64,000 nt of DNA from Methylorubrum populi (GTDB lineage: Bacteria > Pseudomonadota > Alphaproteobacteria > Rhizobiales > Beijerinckiaceae). The notes beneath the pieces were generated by a model that was not told the DNA's origin, did not search any database, and saw only the letters and a list, made by a program, of their open reading frames with translations. The first letter of the stretch is position 1; each line of letters opens with the position of its first letter. Of the stretch, positions 42,957 to 51,842 are shown piece by piece. The DNA lies in NCBI RefSeq assembly GCF_002355515.1, contig NZ_AP014809.1:2814501-2878500 (forward strand), in the 5' to 3' direction. A program made the position numbers and the translations under genes.

Positions 42957-43388
42957 ATGAGCGAGACCGTGATGAGCCTGGAGGAAACCGCTGCCTTTCT
43001 GGAGCGCGATTTCCCGCAGATGAATGCGGGTGGGCGCCACTTCCATCTGGAGGCGGTGGGGCCGCTCTCGGCGCGGATGCGTCTCGATTATCATGAGCGC
43101 CACCTGCGCCCCGGCGGCACGGTCTCCGGCCCCTCCATGATGGCGCTGGCCGACTACGCGCTCTACGCGGCGATCCTCTCGAATATCGGCCCGGTGGCGC
43201 TCGCCGTGACGACGAATCTGAACGTCAACTTCCTGCGCCGGCCCGGCCCCGCCGCGCTCGTGGCCGAGTGTCGGCTGCTGAAACTCGGGCGGCGCCTTGC
43301 CGTTGGGGAAGTCGCCATCCGCAGCCAGGGCGGCGAGGCGATCGTCTGCCACGCCACCGGCACCTACTCGATCCCGCCGGAGCGGTGA
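42957..43388 (+). CDS. PaaI-type hot-dog thioesterase
   Basis: 143 residues from ATG 42957. The hot-dog fold has LRPGGTVSGPSMMALADYALYAAIL (catalytic loop and helix with Asp), AVTTNLNVNFLRRPGPAALVAECRLLKLGRRLAVGEV and HATGTYSIP. It should hydrolyse an acyl- or aryl-CoA thioester; substrate unknown. It lies 26 bp from the divergent CoA-binding gene, so the two share a promoter region. Confidence 0.88.
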   Translation: MSETVMSLEETAAFLERDFPQMNAGGRHFHLEAVGPLSARMRLDYHERHLRPGGTVSGPSMMALADYALYAAILSNIGPVALAVTTNLNVNFLRRPGPAALVAECRLLKLGRRLAVGEVAIRSQGGEAIVCHATGTYSIPPER

Positions 43389-43422
43389 GGCGGTGGAGCC
43401 GCGCGCGGCTCGGCGGCAGGCG

Positions 43423-44751
43423 CTACTCCGCCGGTGCCGCGAGCGGCGTTGCCGGAGTCCGCGGCGGGGCATCGGTCGGGCGGGGCTGGTAGCCGAGCGT
43501 TTCGGGCATGAACAGCAGGTAGAGCGCGAAGCCGACCGCCGCGATCGCCGCCAGCACGAGGAAGGCCGCCGAGTAGCCCGCCCCCACGATCACCACGCCG
43601 GCCAACGTCGCGCTCAGCGCCGCGCCGAGACCCTGCGCCGTCGCCGCCGCACCCTGGGCGACGTTGAAACGGCCGGTGCCGCGGGTGAGATCGGCGACCA
43701 CGATCGGGAACAGCGCGCCGTAGATGCCGGCGCCGACGCCGTCGAGGCACTGCACCGCCACGAGGTAGAAGGGGTTGTCTGAGAACGTGTAGAGCACACC
43801 CCGCAGGGCCAGGACGCCGAAGGCGACCAGGAAGATCGGCTTGCGTCCGAAGCTGTCGGCCTTGGCACCCACCAGCACCGCCATGGGCACCATCACGCAT
43901 TGCGCCGCGACGATGCAGATTGCGATCAGCGACGTCGCGTTGTCCTTGCCCACGACCTTGGTGAGCAACTGCCCGACCGAGGGCAGCATCGCCGCATTGG
44001 CGAGATGGAAGGCGGCGCAGAGAAGCGCGAACAGCATCAGGTGTCGGTTGCGCAGCAGCAGGCTGAGTCCCGACGGCTGCTCGCAATTCTGGTCCTCGGC
44101 GCAATCGAGACCGCGGGCGAGATCGTCGTCGATCTCCTCGCCCGGCACCATCAGCATCGCGGCGATGGAGGCGGCGGCGAGAAGTCCCATCAGCCAGAAC
44201 ACCACCACGGGTCCGAACAGGTAGGCCAGACCGCCCGCGAGCATCGCCGAGATCGCGTTTCCGGCGTGATTGAACCCTTCGTTGCGGCCGATGCGCTTCG
44301 AGAACAGCTTGGGTCCGACGAGGCCGAGCGTGATGCCGGTCAGCGCAGGCGCGAAGACGGAGCCCGCCATGCTGGCGAGCGCCTGCGTGCCGGCCACCAG
44401 CGTGAAGTTCGAGATCCAGGGTAGGACGAGGCAGCTCAGGGTCACGACGACGGCTGCGGCGATCACGACGCTGCGCTTGGCATTGGTGCGGTCGATCAGC
44501 GCGCCCGCAGGCGTCTGGGCCAGCAGCCCGGCAATGCCCGCAATCGTCATCACCAGGCCGATCGTGGCCTCGTTCCAGCCCTGCTCCGGCCCGCGCACTG
44601 CGAGCAGGTAGATGGCGAGGTAGGGGCCGAGCCCGTCGCGCACGTCGGCGAGGGTGAGGTTGAGCAGATCGAGACCGAGCAGGGCGCGCCGGGAGGGCTC
44701 GCGCACGGTGGAATCGGGGGAGGCGGGCGACGAATGTGTTTCGACAGGCAT
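43423..44751 (-). CDS. MFS transporter, 12-TM
   Basis: 442 residues. TM1-TM2 region LLGLDLLNLTLADVRDGLGPYLAIYLL, motif LLAQTPAGALIDRTNAKRSV, and VGAKADSFGRKPIFLV before TM8 are MFS motif A-like. Such transporters of ~440 residues with the DVRDGLGPYLA pattern are common in Methylobacterium and Rhizobiales; the substrate is unknown, drug efflux possible. A hydrophilic loop with two Cys lies between TM6 and TM7. Confidence 0.85.
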   Translation of the reverse strand: MPVETHSSPASPDSTVREPSRRALLGLDLLNLTLADVRDGLGPYLAIYLLAVRGPEQGWNEATIGLVMTIAGIAGLLAQTPAGALIDRTNAKRSVVIAAAVVVTLSCLVLPWISNFTLVAGTQALASMAGSVFAPALTGITLGLVGPKLFSKRIGRNEGFNHAGNAISAMLAGGLAYLFGPVVVFWLMGLLAAASIAAMLMVPGEEIDDDLARGLDCAEDQNCEQPSGLSLLLRNRHLMLFALLCAAFHLANAAMLPSVGQLLTKVVGKDNATSLIAICIVAAQCVMVPMAVLVGAKADSFGRKPIFLVAFGVLALRGVLYTFSDNPFYLVAVQCLDGVGAGIYGALFPIVVADLTRGTGRFNVAQGAAATAQGLGAALSATLAGVVIVGAGYSAAFLVLAAIAAVGFALYLLFMPETLGYQPRPTDAPPRTPATPLAAPAE

Positions 44752-45113
44752 CGGCAGTCCCCACGGGCAAGCGCGACGTCTCGGGTCCAGATCGCAGCCT
44801 CATGAGGACAGCAACCCGGTCATTCGCGTTTCGATTGCCCGGTTCGCCTCCGAAGAGGGCGAGGGGCGACGCGATTCCGGCGCTAAGTCTTGCTTGGCCC
44901 GTTCGTTCCAGGTGCGACGATTTCTAATCCCGACGCCTTGATCACATCTTTGTGCAGCGCGGCGAGCCTTGCGGCGTAAGCTATTGCCTTCCGATCAGAG
45001 GTAACGACGCTTTAGCCATGGAGGGATCCGGGCTCATCCTCGCGGTGGCTGCGAAAGGTTTGGTTAGCGCGCCGCACCGAGAGAGGTAGGCCGACACACA
45101 AGAAACGACGCCG
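44752..45113. other. 362-bp divergent intergenic region
   Basis: Between the MFS transporter (leftward) and the diguanylate cyclase (rightward). I see no gene, RNA or repeat. It presumably holds both promoters. Confidence 0.45.
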
Positions 45114-46712
45114 ATGCCCCCCTCCGATGACGAGAAGAACCGGGCGAAGGATGGGGGCGTGCCGCCGGAATCCCGATCGCGGCGCCGGCTGCGACTTCCT
45201 TTGGCCCGTCACCTCCGCTCGGCCCGGAACTGGATCGCGCTCGGTGTCCTCGCGCCTGTCGGCATGCTGGTGCTCTCGGCCATCATGCTGCTCGATCTGC
45301 GGCGCGACGCCTGGGAGAAGGCCGAGCAGACCTCGAAGAACCTGCTCCAGGTGATCGAGCGCGACATCGCCCGCAACATCGAGATCATCGACCTGTCGTT
45401 GCAGGCCGTCGTCGACAACATCAAGGCACCCGGCGTCGCCGAGATCAGTCCGGCCCTGCGCCAGTTGGTCCTCTTCGACCGCGCCACGACCGCCCGCGAC
45501 ATGGGCGTGATGCTCGTTCTCGATGAGAACGGTGACAGCATCCTCGATTCCAATGCGGTGCCCGCCCGGCGCGTCAACAACGCCGACCGGGGCTATTTCC
45601 AGCTTCATAAGGCGAACGCCGATCTCGGCCTCCACATCAGCCCGCCGCTGAAGTCGCGCCTGCTCGGCGAAACGGTGCTCGTGCTGAGCCGCCGGATCGA
45701 CCGGCCGGATGGCTCCTTCGGCGGCGTGGTCCTGGCGAGCCTCAAGCTGTCCTACTTCAGCACCCTGTTCGACCGGATCGGGCTGGGGCGGGAAGGCGGC
45801 ATCAACCTCTACCTGCGCGATGGCACGCGCCTGATGCGCTATCCCGCCGTGGAGGCCGATATCGGCGCCAACATTGCCGGGGCGCCGACCTTCCAGCGCT
45901 TTCTCGCCGAACATAGCGGCAGCTTCAGGGGCCTGTCCGTTCGCGACGGCGTCGAGCGGTACTATGCCTACACGCAAGTCGGGGATCGGCCGCTCATCCT
46001 CAACGTCGCGCTCGGAACCCATGAGATCGAGGCGGAGTGGCAGGCTAAGGCCGCGGTGCTCGGTCTGGCCGTCCTCGTCCTGTGCGGTTTGACCGTGCTG
46101 CTCTCGCTCCTGTTCGGACGGGAGCTGCGCCGGAGCGCGACGATGCAGGCGGAATTGGCCAAGCTCGCGCGGACCGATTCCCTGACCGGATTGGCGAACC
46201 GGCGGCAGTTCGAAGAGGCGTTCGAGCGAGAGTCCCGCGCGTCAGCGCGCACTGGCCGGCCGCTGGCGTTGCTCGTGATCGATGCCGATCACTTCAAGAC
46301 CTTCAACGACCGCTTCGGCCACGCCGTCGGGGACGCCGTGCTCAGAGGTTTGGCGGATACGCTGATGCGGAGCGTGCGCCGGCCGGGCGATCTCGCTGCC
46401 CGCATCGGCGGGGAAGAATTCGCCGTGCTGATGCCCGGGACCGATCGTGAAGGGGCGGGGCGGGTCGCGGCCGCCATCCACGACACCACGCGAACGCTCA
46501 TGCTGCCGTCCGCCGGGATCGGGCCGGGCTCCGTGACCGTGAGCATCGGCCTCGCCGTGAGTTCGGCGGGCGGTGCGGCGGACCTCTTTCGTCGGGCGGA
46601 TGCCGCACTCTACGAGGCCAAGAGCGGAGGGCGCAATCAGACCCGTTCTGCGTCCGACGGGGCGAGTGTCCCGCCGCCCGACCGGCAGAGTCCCCGGCTC
46701 GCCGCCATCTGA
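45114..46712 (+). CDS. Membrane diguanylate cyclase with periplasmic Cache-like sensor
   Basis: 532 residues. TM1 at ~40-62 and TM2 at ~303-328 enclose a dCache-like sensor (DRGYFQLHKANADLGLHIS, VLSRRIDRPDGSFGGVVLASL). The GGDEF domain starts DSLTGLANRRQFEEAF. The active site is RIGGEEF, with an I-site RPGD five residues upstream, so the enzyme should make c-di-GMP and be product-inhibited. Isolated gene; c-di-GMP could connect it to the pilus and motility genes, by inference. Confidence 0.93.
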   Translation: MPPSDDEKNRAKDGGVPPESRSRRRLRLPLARHLRSARNWIALGVLAPVGMLVLSAIMLLDLRRDAWEKAEQTSKNLLQVIERDIARNIEIIDLSLQAVVDNIKAPGVAEISPALRQLVLFDRATTARDMGVMLVLDENGDSILDSNAVPARRVNNADRGYFQLHKANADLGLHISPPLKSRLLGETVLVLSRRIDRPDGSFGGVVLASLKLSYFSTLFDRIGLGREGGINLYLRDGTRLMRYPAVEADIGANIAGAPTFQRFLAEHSGSFRGLSVRDGVERYYAYTQVGDRPLILNVALGTHEIEAEWQAKAAVLGLAVLVLCGLTVLLSLLFGRELRRSATMQAELAKLARTDSLTGLANRRQFEEAFERESRASARTGRPLALLVIDADHFKTFNDRFGHAVGDAVLRGLADTLMRSVRRPGDLAARIGGEEFAVLMPGTDREGAGRVAAAIHDTTRTLMLPSAGIGPGSVTVSIGLAVSSAGGAADLFRRADAALYEAKSGGRNQTRSASDGASVPPPDRQSPRLAAI

Positions 46713-46717
46713 GAGCG

Positions 46718-46748
46718 CCCCGCGCGCCGATTTCGTCGGCGCGCGGGT
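46718..46748. terminator. Bidirectional hairpin between convergent genes
   Basis: A perfect stem of about 12 bp (CCCGCGCGCCGA type arms) with a TTTCG loop lies between the cyclase stop and the convergent BA14K gene. No T-run on either side, so strength is uncertain. Confidence 0.5.
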
Positions 46749-46769
46749 GAGCCGGGCACGGCGCTTCGC

Positions 46770-47189
46770 CTACGGACAGGGGTGACGGGCGCCGTCATTG
46801 CCGAGATAGGTACCGCTCCGAGCATCGTAGGAGCGGAAGCGGCGGGCGCAGGCCGCCACGGCCTCGGGATCCGGGCCGCCCTGAACCACGACCGGGGCGG
46901 CCTGTGCCTGGGAGTTGGCGAGAGCGCCGCCGAGGATCGCCCCCGCCGCGAGACCCGCGACGCCCGCGCCGACGGCCGCCCCGACACCCGGACCCCGCCG
47001 ATAACCCCGGCCGTAGCCGTAGCGGCGATGACCGTAATGGCGGTGGCCGAAGCGGCGGTATTGGGCGTAGCCGGTCGGGAGATCGCTCCGGACCAGGGCC
47101 TCCACCGGACCCTGCGGCGCCGGAGCGGCCGATGCGGGCGCACCGGCGAGCAAGGCGGCAAAGGCAGTGAGCGCGAAGGTCGACTTCAT
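46770..47189 (-). CDS. BA14K-family secreted lectin-like protein
   Basis: 139 residues. Signal peptide (STFALTAFAALLAGAPASA), then a His/Tyr/Arg-rich region (HRHYGHRRYGYGRGYRR), a Gly-rich hydrophobic segment that may insert into membranes, and the C-terminal BA14K motif CARRFRSYDARSGTYLG. The founding Brucella protein binds carbohydrate and is immunoreactive. Envelope-associated here, role unknown. Confidence 0.85.
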   Translation of the reverse strand: MKSTFALTAFAALLAGAPASAAPAPQGPVEALVRSDLPTGYAQYRRFGHRHYGHRRYGYGRGYRRGPGVGAAVGAGVAGLAAGAILGGALANSQAQAAPVVVQGGPDPEAVAACARRFRSYDARSGTYLGNDGARHPCP

Positions 47190-47351
47190 CAGTTAAGCAA
47201 CTCCGTGATCATCCATGAGAGAGGCCGTGAACGAGAGCGCTGGTTCCGCCAGCGCTCACTTTCTCTCTGCAAACGTGCGGGCGGCATCATCGCATCCGGC
47301 CCTCCGGCCCGGTGGCCGTGAGGACCGGATCCCCGGTTACGGCCTCTCGCA

Positions 47352-48263
47352 TCAATCGCGGAAGGTCAGGGGCGCCGGCTTCGGCGCGGCCAGGAGCCCG
47401 CCGAGGAAGGCGGCGATGGCACCGAGGACCAGAGCGATCGAGGCGTAGAGCGCGCCCTGGGTCGCGACCGACTTCGCCGTCTTGGCCGCCTCTTCCGCCT
47501 GCTTCTTGGCGCTGGCCACCGCCTGTTCGTACTGCTTCTGATAGTCCTGAACCTGCTGACGCGCCTGATCGACCGGGATGTTCTGAGCCTTGGCGAGCGC
47601 GTCGGCGGCGCGGCTCTCGGCCTGCTGCTTGTCGGCGGCATCACCCGAGAGCAGGGCGCGCATCGCCGAGACGGCCGCGTCCCGCGCAGCCTGCGGATCC
47701 TGGCCCGCCGCCTGATCCTTCACCCGCTGCTCGATCCGGTCGAGCGGGTTCGGGATCTTGGTCAGCGACGGAGCAGCGGCCTGCGCCGCGGTCTGGACGG
47801 ATCCGCCGACGAGATTGCCCGCTCCGCCCAGGGCCGAGCCCACCGTGCCGACGGCGGTCCCGACGACGCCGCTCGCGGCGGACGTTAGCAGGTAGAGAAC
47901 GACGAGCGTGGTGACGACCCAGGACACGAGGCCGTGCAGTCCGGCAATTCCGCGAAGGGGCTTGCCCGCGAGGCGGCCGGCGACCAGACCGCCGATGAGC
48001 GACGCGACGATGCCCGAGCCGACGAACCAGGCACCGGCGCCGAGGGAGAACGTCGACGCGGTCGGATTCTCGGCCGTGTCGAGCCCGACCGAGGCGAGGC
48101 CTGCGGCCACGCCTGCGAGGTTGACGACGACTTGCGCCACCAGAGCCGTCGCGGCGCCGGCGAAGACGGCCCCCCAGGAGACTTGGTTCAGGGCGACCGT
48201 TTCATGTGCGACGCTCCGCGTGCCGTCCACGGACGAGGGTTGGAAACCGGAAGGATAGGTCAC
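47352..48263 (-). CDS. PhnA-like multi-pass membrane protein
   Basis: 303 residues. N-terminal VSWGAVFAGAATALVAQVVVNLAGV and GSGIVASLIGGLVAGRLAG, four TM segments, an amphipathic Ala/Gln/Lys coiled region (~190-265), and a final TM pair (GALYASIALVLGAIAAFLGG). Alphaproteobacterial proteins of this layout are commonly named PhnA-like, but have no demonstrated function and no relation to phosphonate metabolism. It lies downstream of the CsbD gene (46-bp gap). Confidence 0.72.
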   Translation of the reverse strand: MTYPSGFQPSSVDGTRSVAHETVALNQVSWGAVFAGAATALVAQVVVNLAGVAAGLASVGLDTAENPTASTFSLGAGAWFVGSGIVASLIGGLVAGRLAGKPLRGIAGLHGLVSWVVTTLVVLYLLTSAASGVVGTAVGTVGSALGGAGNLVGGSVQTAAQAAAPSLTKIPNPLDRIEQRVKDQAAGQDPQAARDAAVSAMRALLSGDAADKQQAESRAADALAKAQNIPVDQARQQVQDYQKQYEQAVASAKKQAEEAAKTAKSVATQGALYASIALVLGAIAAFLGGLLAAPKPAPLTFRD

Positions 48264-48309
48264 GCTGAGACTCCGAAGTCTGCGGCGGTTCTCGGAAGAG
48301 AGCCGGGCC

Positions 48310-48642
48310 TTAGTTGCGTCCGCGGACGAGGAGACCGAGGCCGAAGCCGATCAATCCGGCGACGAGCAGGGAGGCGTGCGGCCACTCGGCCGACCGTTCG
48401 TGACCCTCCTGCAGCGTGCGGCGGCCGCGATCATAGATGTCCTCGGCCGCGTCGTAGGCCTCGTCGGCAACGTGCCGCGCAGTGTCCTTGGCCTGTCCGT
48501 AGAGGCTCTCGGCCCGGCCGGCGGCTTCGCGCACCCGGCCTTCGACGGAATCGTCTCGGGAGCCGGTCAGATCGCCGAAGGCGCCCTGAACCTTGCCGCC
48601 CAATTCCCGGGCGGCCCCTGTGATCCTATTGGTATCGACCAT
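48310..48642 (-). CDS. CsbD/YjbJ-like stress protein with C-terminal membrane anchor
   Basis: 110 residues. Residues 1-35 (RITGAARELGGKVQGAFGDL) match the CsbD repeat. An amphipathic Ala/Glu/Asp-rich helix and a C-terminal TM (SLLVAGLIGFGLGLLV) follow, as in DUF883-type ribosome/membrane-associated proteins. Stress induction is known for CsbD relatives; here it is inferred. It probably forms a transcription unit with the downstream PhnA-like gene. Confidence 0.8.
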   Translation of the reverse strand: MVDTNRITGAARELGGKVQGAFGDLTGSRDDSVEGRVREAAGRAESLYGQAKDTARHVADEAYDAAEDIYDRGRRTLQEGHERSAEWPHASLLVAGLIGFGLGLLVRGRN

Positions 48643-48945
48643 GGTCGCGAACCCTCGCTCCAAGATAATGGTGTCGCTCCGCCCGTCACGGACGCAGCGC
48701 CTTCTCCCGCCGGCCGTGCGCTCGACACGGCAGCGGTGCACGAACGGGTTGCAAACCCGCTGGTTCCGGCGCCGCCGAACGGATCCACAGTCACAATCGC
48801 GACAGGGCTCGGCACAGTTTCAACGGGTGACGCCGCGCGCGGTGCCCGTTGCGGCGTGATTGCGTTCAAGGACGGTTCAACCAGCCCGCCCTAGATCTCG
48901 TGAACCGGCGCGGCGCCCCGCCGCCCGAGATGTCGGGAGATCGAC
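48643..48945. other. 303-bp divergent intergenic region
   Basis: Between the CsbD-like and helix-hairpin-helix genes. A short inverted repeat at about 48747 resembles a tRNA anticodon arm, but no complete tRNA can be folded. No gene is visible. Confidence 0.45.
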
Positions 48946-49311
48946 ATGCGTTCCAACCTTCTGCGCACCTTCACGATCCTGATCGGCCTCGCCGCCGCCC
49001 CCGCACTCGCGCAGGCGCCGAGCCCGGCCACGCCGCCCACCACCGCGAAGCCGCCCGCGGCCGCGCCGGCCACCCCGCCGGCGGCTGCGCCGAAGGCCGA
49101 TGCGAAAACGGATGCGAAGGCTGAGCTGATCGACATCAACTCCGCCAGCGCCCAGGAGCTGAGCCAGCTCAAGGGGATCGGCGAGGCGCGCTCCGCGGCC
49201 ATCGTCAAGGGCCGCCCGTACCGGGGCAAGGACGAGCTGGTTCGCAAAAAGATCCTGCCGGAATCGGTCTATGCCGGCATCAAGGATCAGATCATCGCCA
49301 AACAGAAATAG
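48946..49311 (+). CDS. Secreted helix-hairpin-helix (ComEA-like) protein
   Basis: 121 residues. Signal peptide (LRTFTILIGLAAAPALAQA), a Pro/Ala linker of about 35 residues, then a single HhH domain IDINSASAQELSQLKGIGEARSAAI and GKDELVRKKILPESVYAGI. ComEA-type proteins bind DNA in the periplasm for uptake; this short form is widespread in alphaproteobacteria and its role is uncertain. Confidence 0.82.
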   Translation: MRSNLLRTFTILIGLAAAPALAQAPSPATPPTTAKPPAAAPATPPAAAPKADAKTDAKAELIDINSASAQELSQLKGIGEARSAAIVKGRPYRGKDELVRKKILPESVYAGIKDQIIAKQK

Positions 49312-49406
49312 CGTTTCACGTCCCCGGCTGCGGAGGTGGGCTATCGGGACGGCGCGCGCGATGCTACGCGCCGCCGGACCCGATCTTTGAACACGCTCGA
49401 TCAACG

Positions 49407-50036
49407 ATGCCCGCCGCCCATTCTCGGATCCTCCTGCATCACGGCGACCTGCCGCCCGATTTCGTGCCCGGCACGGCGATCGCCATCGATACCGAGACCC
49501 TGGGGCTCAACCCGCACCGTGACCGGCTCTGCGTCGTGCAGGTCTCTCGCGGCGACGGCAGCGCCGACGTGGTGCAGATCCGGCCCGGCGATCCGGCGCC
49601 CGAGCGGCTGGCGGCCATCCTCGCTGACCCGCAGGTGATCAAGATCTTCCACTTCGCCCGGTTCGATCTCGCCGTGCTGTTCAAGGCCTTCGGCGTGATG
49701 CCGGCACCGGTCTATTGCACCAAGGTCGCGTCGAAGCTCGCGCGGACCTACACCGATCGGCACGGCCTCAAGGACGTTGTGCGCGAGCTCGTGGGCGTCG
49801 ATCTCTCGAAGCAGCAGCAATCGTCCGATTGGGGCGCGGACGCGTTGAGCCAGGCCCAGATCGATTATGCGGCCTCCGACGTGCTCTACCTGCACGCTGC
49901 CCGAGAGCGGCTCGACGCGATGCTCGCCCGCGAGGGGCGCGCAGAGATGGCGCGGGCCTGCTTCGACTTCCTGCCGACCCGGGCCCAGCTCGACCTGGCC
50001 GGGTGGCCCGAGGTCGACATCTTCGCTCACGCCTGA
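49407..50036 (+). CDS. Short ribonuclease D-type 3'-5' exonuclease
   Basis: 209 residues. The DEDDy exonuclease domain is complete: AIDTETLGLN (Exo I), FHFARFDLAVL (Exo II) and SQAQIDYAASDVLYL with the Tyr and Asp of Exo III. The HRDC domains of long RNase D are absent. This short form, common in alphaproteobacteria, should trim RNA 3' ends. It lies 269 bp upstream of lptC. Confidence 0.88.
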   Translation: MPAAHSRILLHHGDLPPDFVPGTAIAIDTETLGLNPHRDRLCVVQVSRGDGSADVVQIRPGDPAPERLAAILADPQVIKIFHFARFDLAVLFKAFGVMPAPVYCTKVASKLARTYTDRHGLKDVVRELVGVDLSKQQQSSDWGADALSQAQIDYAASDVLYLHAARERLDAMLAREGRAEMARACFDFLPTRAQLDLAGWPEVDIFAHA

Positions 50037-50305
50037 GTCGCGCCCGCACTTCGACGCCCGCCGGATCCGCAAAAACGGGCAATGCCGCCGGACAGGCGAG
50101 GTGAGATCGGCTCCGGCAGCGATGCCGGCCAGCAACGCCCGCGCGGAAGAGTGCCGAGGCGCGGCGTTTCGCGCTGCTTTCGGTGCGGGGGCACACGCGG
50201 GCGACGTTGATCATTTGTCGAAGACGAGGCCATAACTTCGCCACCGCACCGGGGCATCCGGCCGGCAGGGCGCGACCGCGAGCGCGCCGACCCTTCAGGA
50301 ACGCG

Positions 50306-51064
50306 ATGCAGGCGGCCGACACCATTCAGACGGAGACGGATCTCCTCGCGCTCGCCGCGAACGAGAACGCGCGTCGCAGGCGGGCGCACGGGCGGGCGCG
50401 CCGGCACAGTGCGCAGGTGCGCACGTTGCGCCGGGTGATCCCCGTCGCCGCCGGACTCGCCGTGCTGGGCCTCGCGGGGATCGTGCTGTGGAGCCCGCTC
50501 TCCGGCAGCATCCCCAACGTCTCCATCGGTCCGATCAGCGTCTCGGGCACCAAGGTCACGATGGAGAACCCGCGCCTGTCCGGCTTCCGCAAGGGCGAGC
50601 GCGGCTACGAAGTGGTTGCCGACGCCGCGCAGCAGGACGTGCGCAAGCCCAGCATCATCGAGTTGCAGGCCATGAAGGGCCACGTCGCCACCGACGACAA
50701 GGGCGGGCGCGCCTACCTCCAGGCCCAGGGCGGCGTGTTCGACTCCACCCGCGAGTCGCTCAATCTCGAGAACGACATCCGCCTGTGGACCGATAAGGGC
50801 GAAGAGGTCCGCCTCTCCGTTGCCACCGTCGATTTCAAGACCGGGAGCTTGCGCTCCTCCAAGGCCGTCACCGTGACGGTGCCGTCGGGATCTATCGTCG
50901 CCGACACCCTCGATGTCGTCGAGAACGGCCGGGTCATCTCCTTCGTCGGCCGCGTCCACGCCGTGTTCCACGGCGAGGATGGCGAGAAGGAGAGCGGTGC
51001 CAAGGTCGCCGCGCGGGCGGACGTCGAGCGCATCCACACCTCCGCGGCGGAACCCACGCGATGA
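50306..51064 (+). CDS. lptC: LPS export protein LptC
   Basis: 252 residues. One N-terminal TM helix (VIPVAAGLAVLGLAGIVLW) anchors a periplasmic beta-jellyroll (LptC/YrbK family: VTMENPRLSGF, YEVVADAAQQD, LQAQGGVFDSTRESLNLENDI). It transfers LPS from the LptB2FG complex to LptA. The start overlaps no neighbour; lptA overlaps its stop by 4 bp. ATG 50306 is preferred. Confidence 0.9.
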   Translation: MQAADTIQTETDLLALAANENARRRRAHGRARRHSAQVRTLRRVIPVAAGLAVLGLAGIVLWSPLSGSIPNVSIGPISVSGTKVTMENPRLSGFRKGERGYEVVADAAQQDVRKPSIIELQAMKGHVATDDKGGRAYLQAQGGVFDSTRESLNLENDIRLWTDKGEEVRLSVATVDFKTGSLRSSKAVTVTVPSGSIVADTLDVVENGRVISFVGRVHAVFHGEDGEKESGAKVAARADVERIHTSAAEPTR

Positions 51065-51825
51065 AGCGGTGTCTCGGTCCGGCGCTCGCCGCCGGCCTCG
51101 CTCTCCTGCTGGCCCCTCTCTCGGCCCAGTCCGTTGCCGCCGCACCGGCCAAGGAGGCCGCCAAGGATACGGCGAAGGAAAAGGCCGCGCCGCTCGGTAC
51201 CGTCGGCGGCGGCAAGGGGCCGATCAAGATCGATGCCGATCGGCTCGACGTGTTCGACAAGGAGAACAAGGCGATCTTCGCCGGCAATGTCGTGGCGGTG
51301 CAGGGCGAGAGCACGATTCGCTGCTCGGCCATGACGGTCCACTACAAGCGCGACAAGGACAAGGATCCGGGCAAGGACGCCGCGAAGGGTGATCCGAAGG
51401 CCGAGACGCAGGCGGCCGAGGACGCGAAGGCCAAGGCGGCGATGGGCGGCAGCGGCATCCGCAAGGTCGAGTGCGCCGGCCCCGTCACCGTCGCGCAGAA
51501 GGATCAGGTCGCCACCGGCGATAACGCGGTGTTCGATCAAGAGGCCAAGCGCATCGTGCTGACCGGCAATGTCGTGCTCAGCCAGTGCCAGAACGTCACC
51601 CGCGGCTCTCGGCTCGTCTACGACATGGCGACGGGCCGGGCGAACATGGACCCGGTGGCGGGCGGTCGCGTCTCCGCGATGTTCGTGCCCGGCGAGGGGG
51701 GCGACGCCAAGGGCGGGCAGGCCGGCGGCCAGCCGAAGGGCTGCACCCAGCCGGCCGTGGCCGGAAAGCCGGGTTCCAAGGCCGCCGAGAAGCCGGCCGT
51801 GAAGACGCGGGCGCAGGCGAACTGA
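51061..51825 (+). CDS. lptA: LPS transport periplasmic protein LptA
   Basis: 254 residues. Signal peptide (CLGPALAAGLALLLAPLSAQ), then the OstA-like domain: IKIDADRLDVFDKENKAIFAGNVVAVQGESTI, GNVVLSQCQNVTRGSRLVYDM. A charged Lys/Asp/Ala insertion (~100-130) and a low-complexity Ala/Lys tail make it longer than E. coli LptA. It bridges the periplasm for LPS. ATGA overlap with lptC. Confidence 0.92.
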   Translation: MKRCLGPALAAGLALLLAPLSAQSVAAAPAKEAAKDTAKEKAAPLGTVGGGKGPIKIDADRLDVFDKENKAIFAGNVVAVQGESTIRCSAMTVHYKRDKDKDPGKDAAKGDPKAETQAAEDAKAKAAMGGSGIRKVECAGPVTVAQKDQVATGDNAVFDQEAKRIVLTGNVVLSQCQNVTRGSRLVYDMATGRANMDPVAGGRVSAMFVPGEGGDAKGGQAGGQPKGCTQPAVAGKPGSKAAEKPAVKTRAQAN

Positions 51826-51842
51826 CCGTGACGGGAGCCGGG

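Noticed and set aside
48735..48790. tRNA-Cys-like anticodon arm (GGGTTGCAAACCC)
   Set aside because: No acceptor stem or T loop of the TTCNANN type can be paired with it, so it is not a tRNA.
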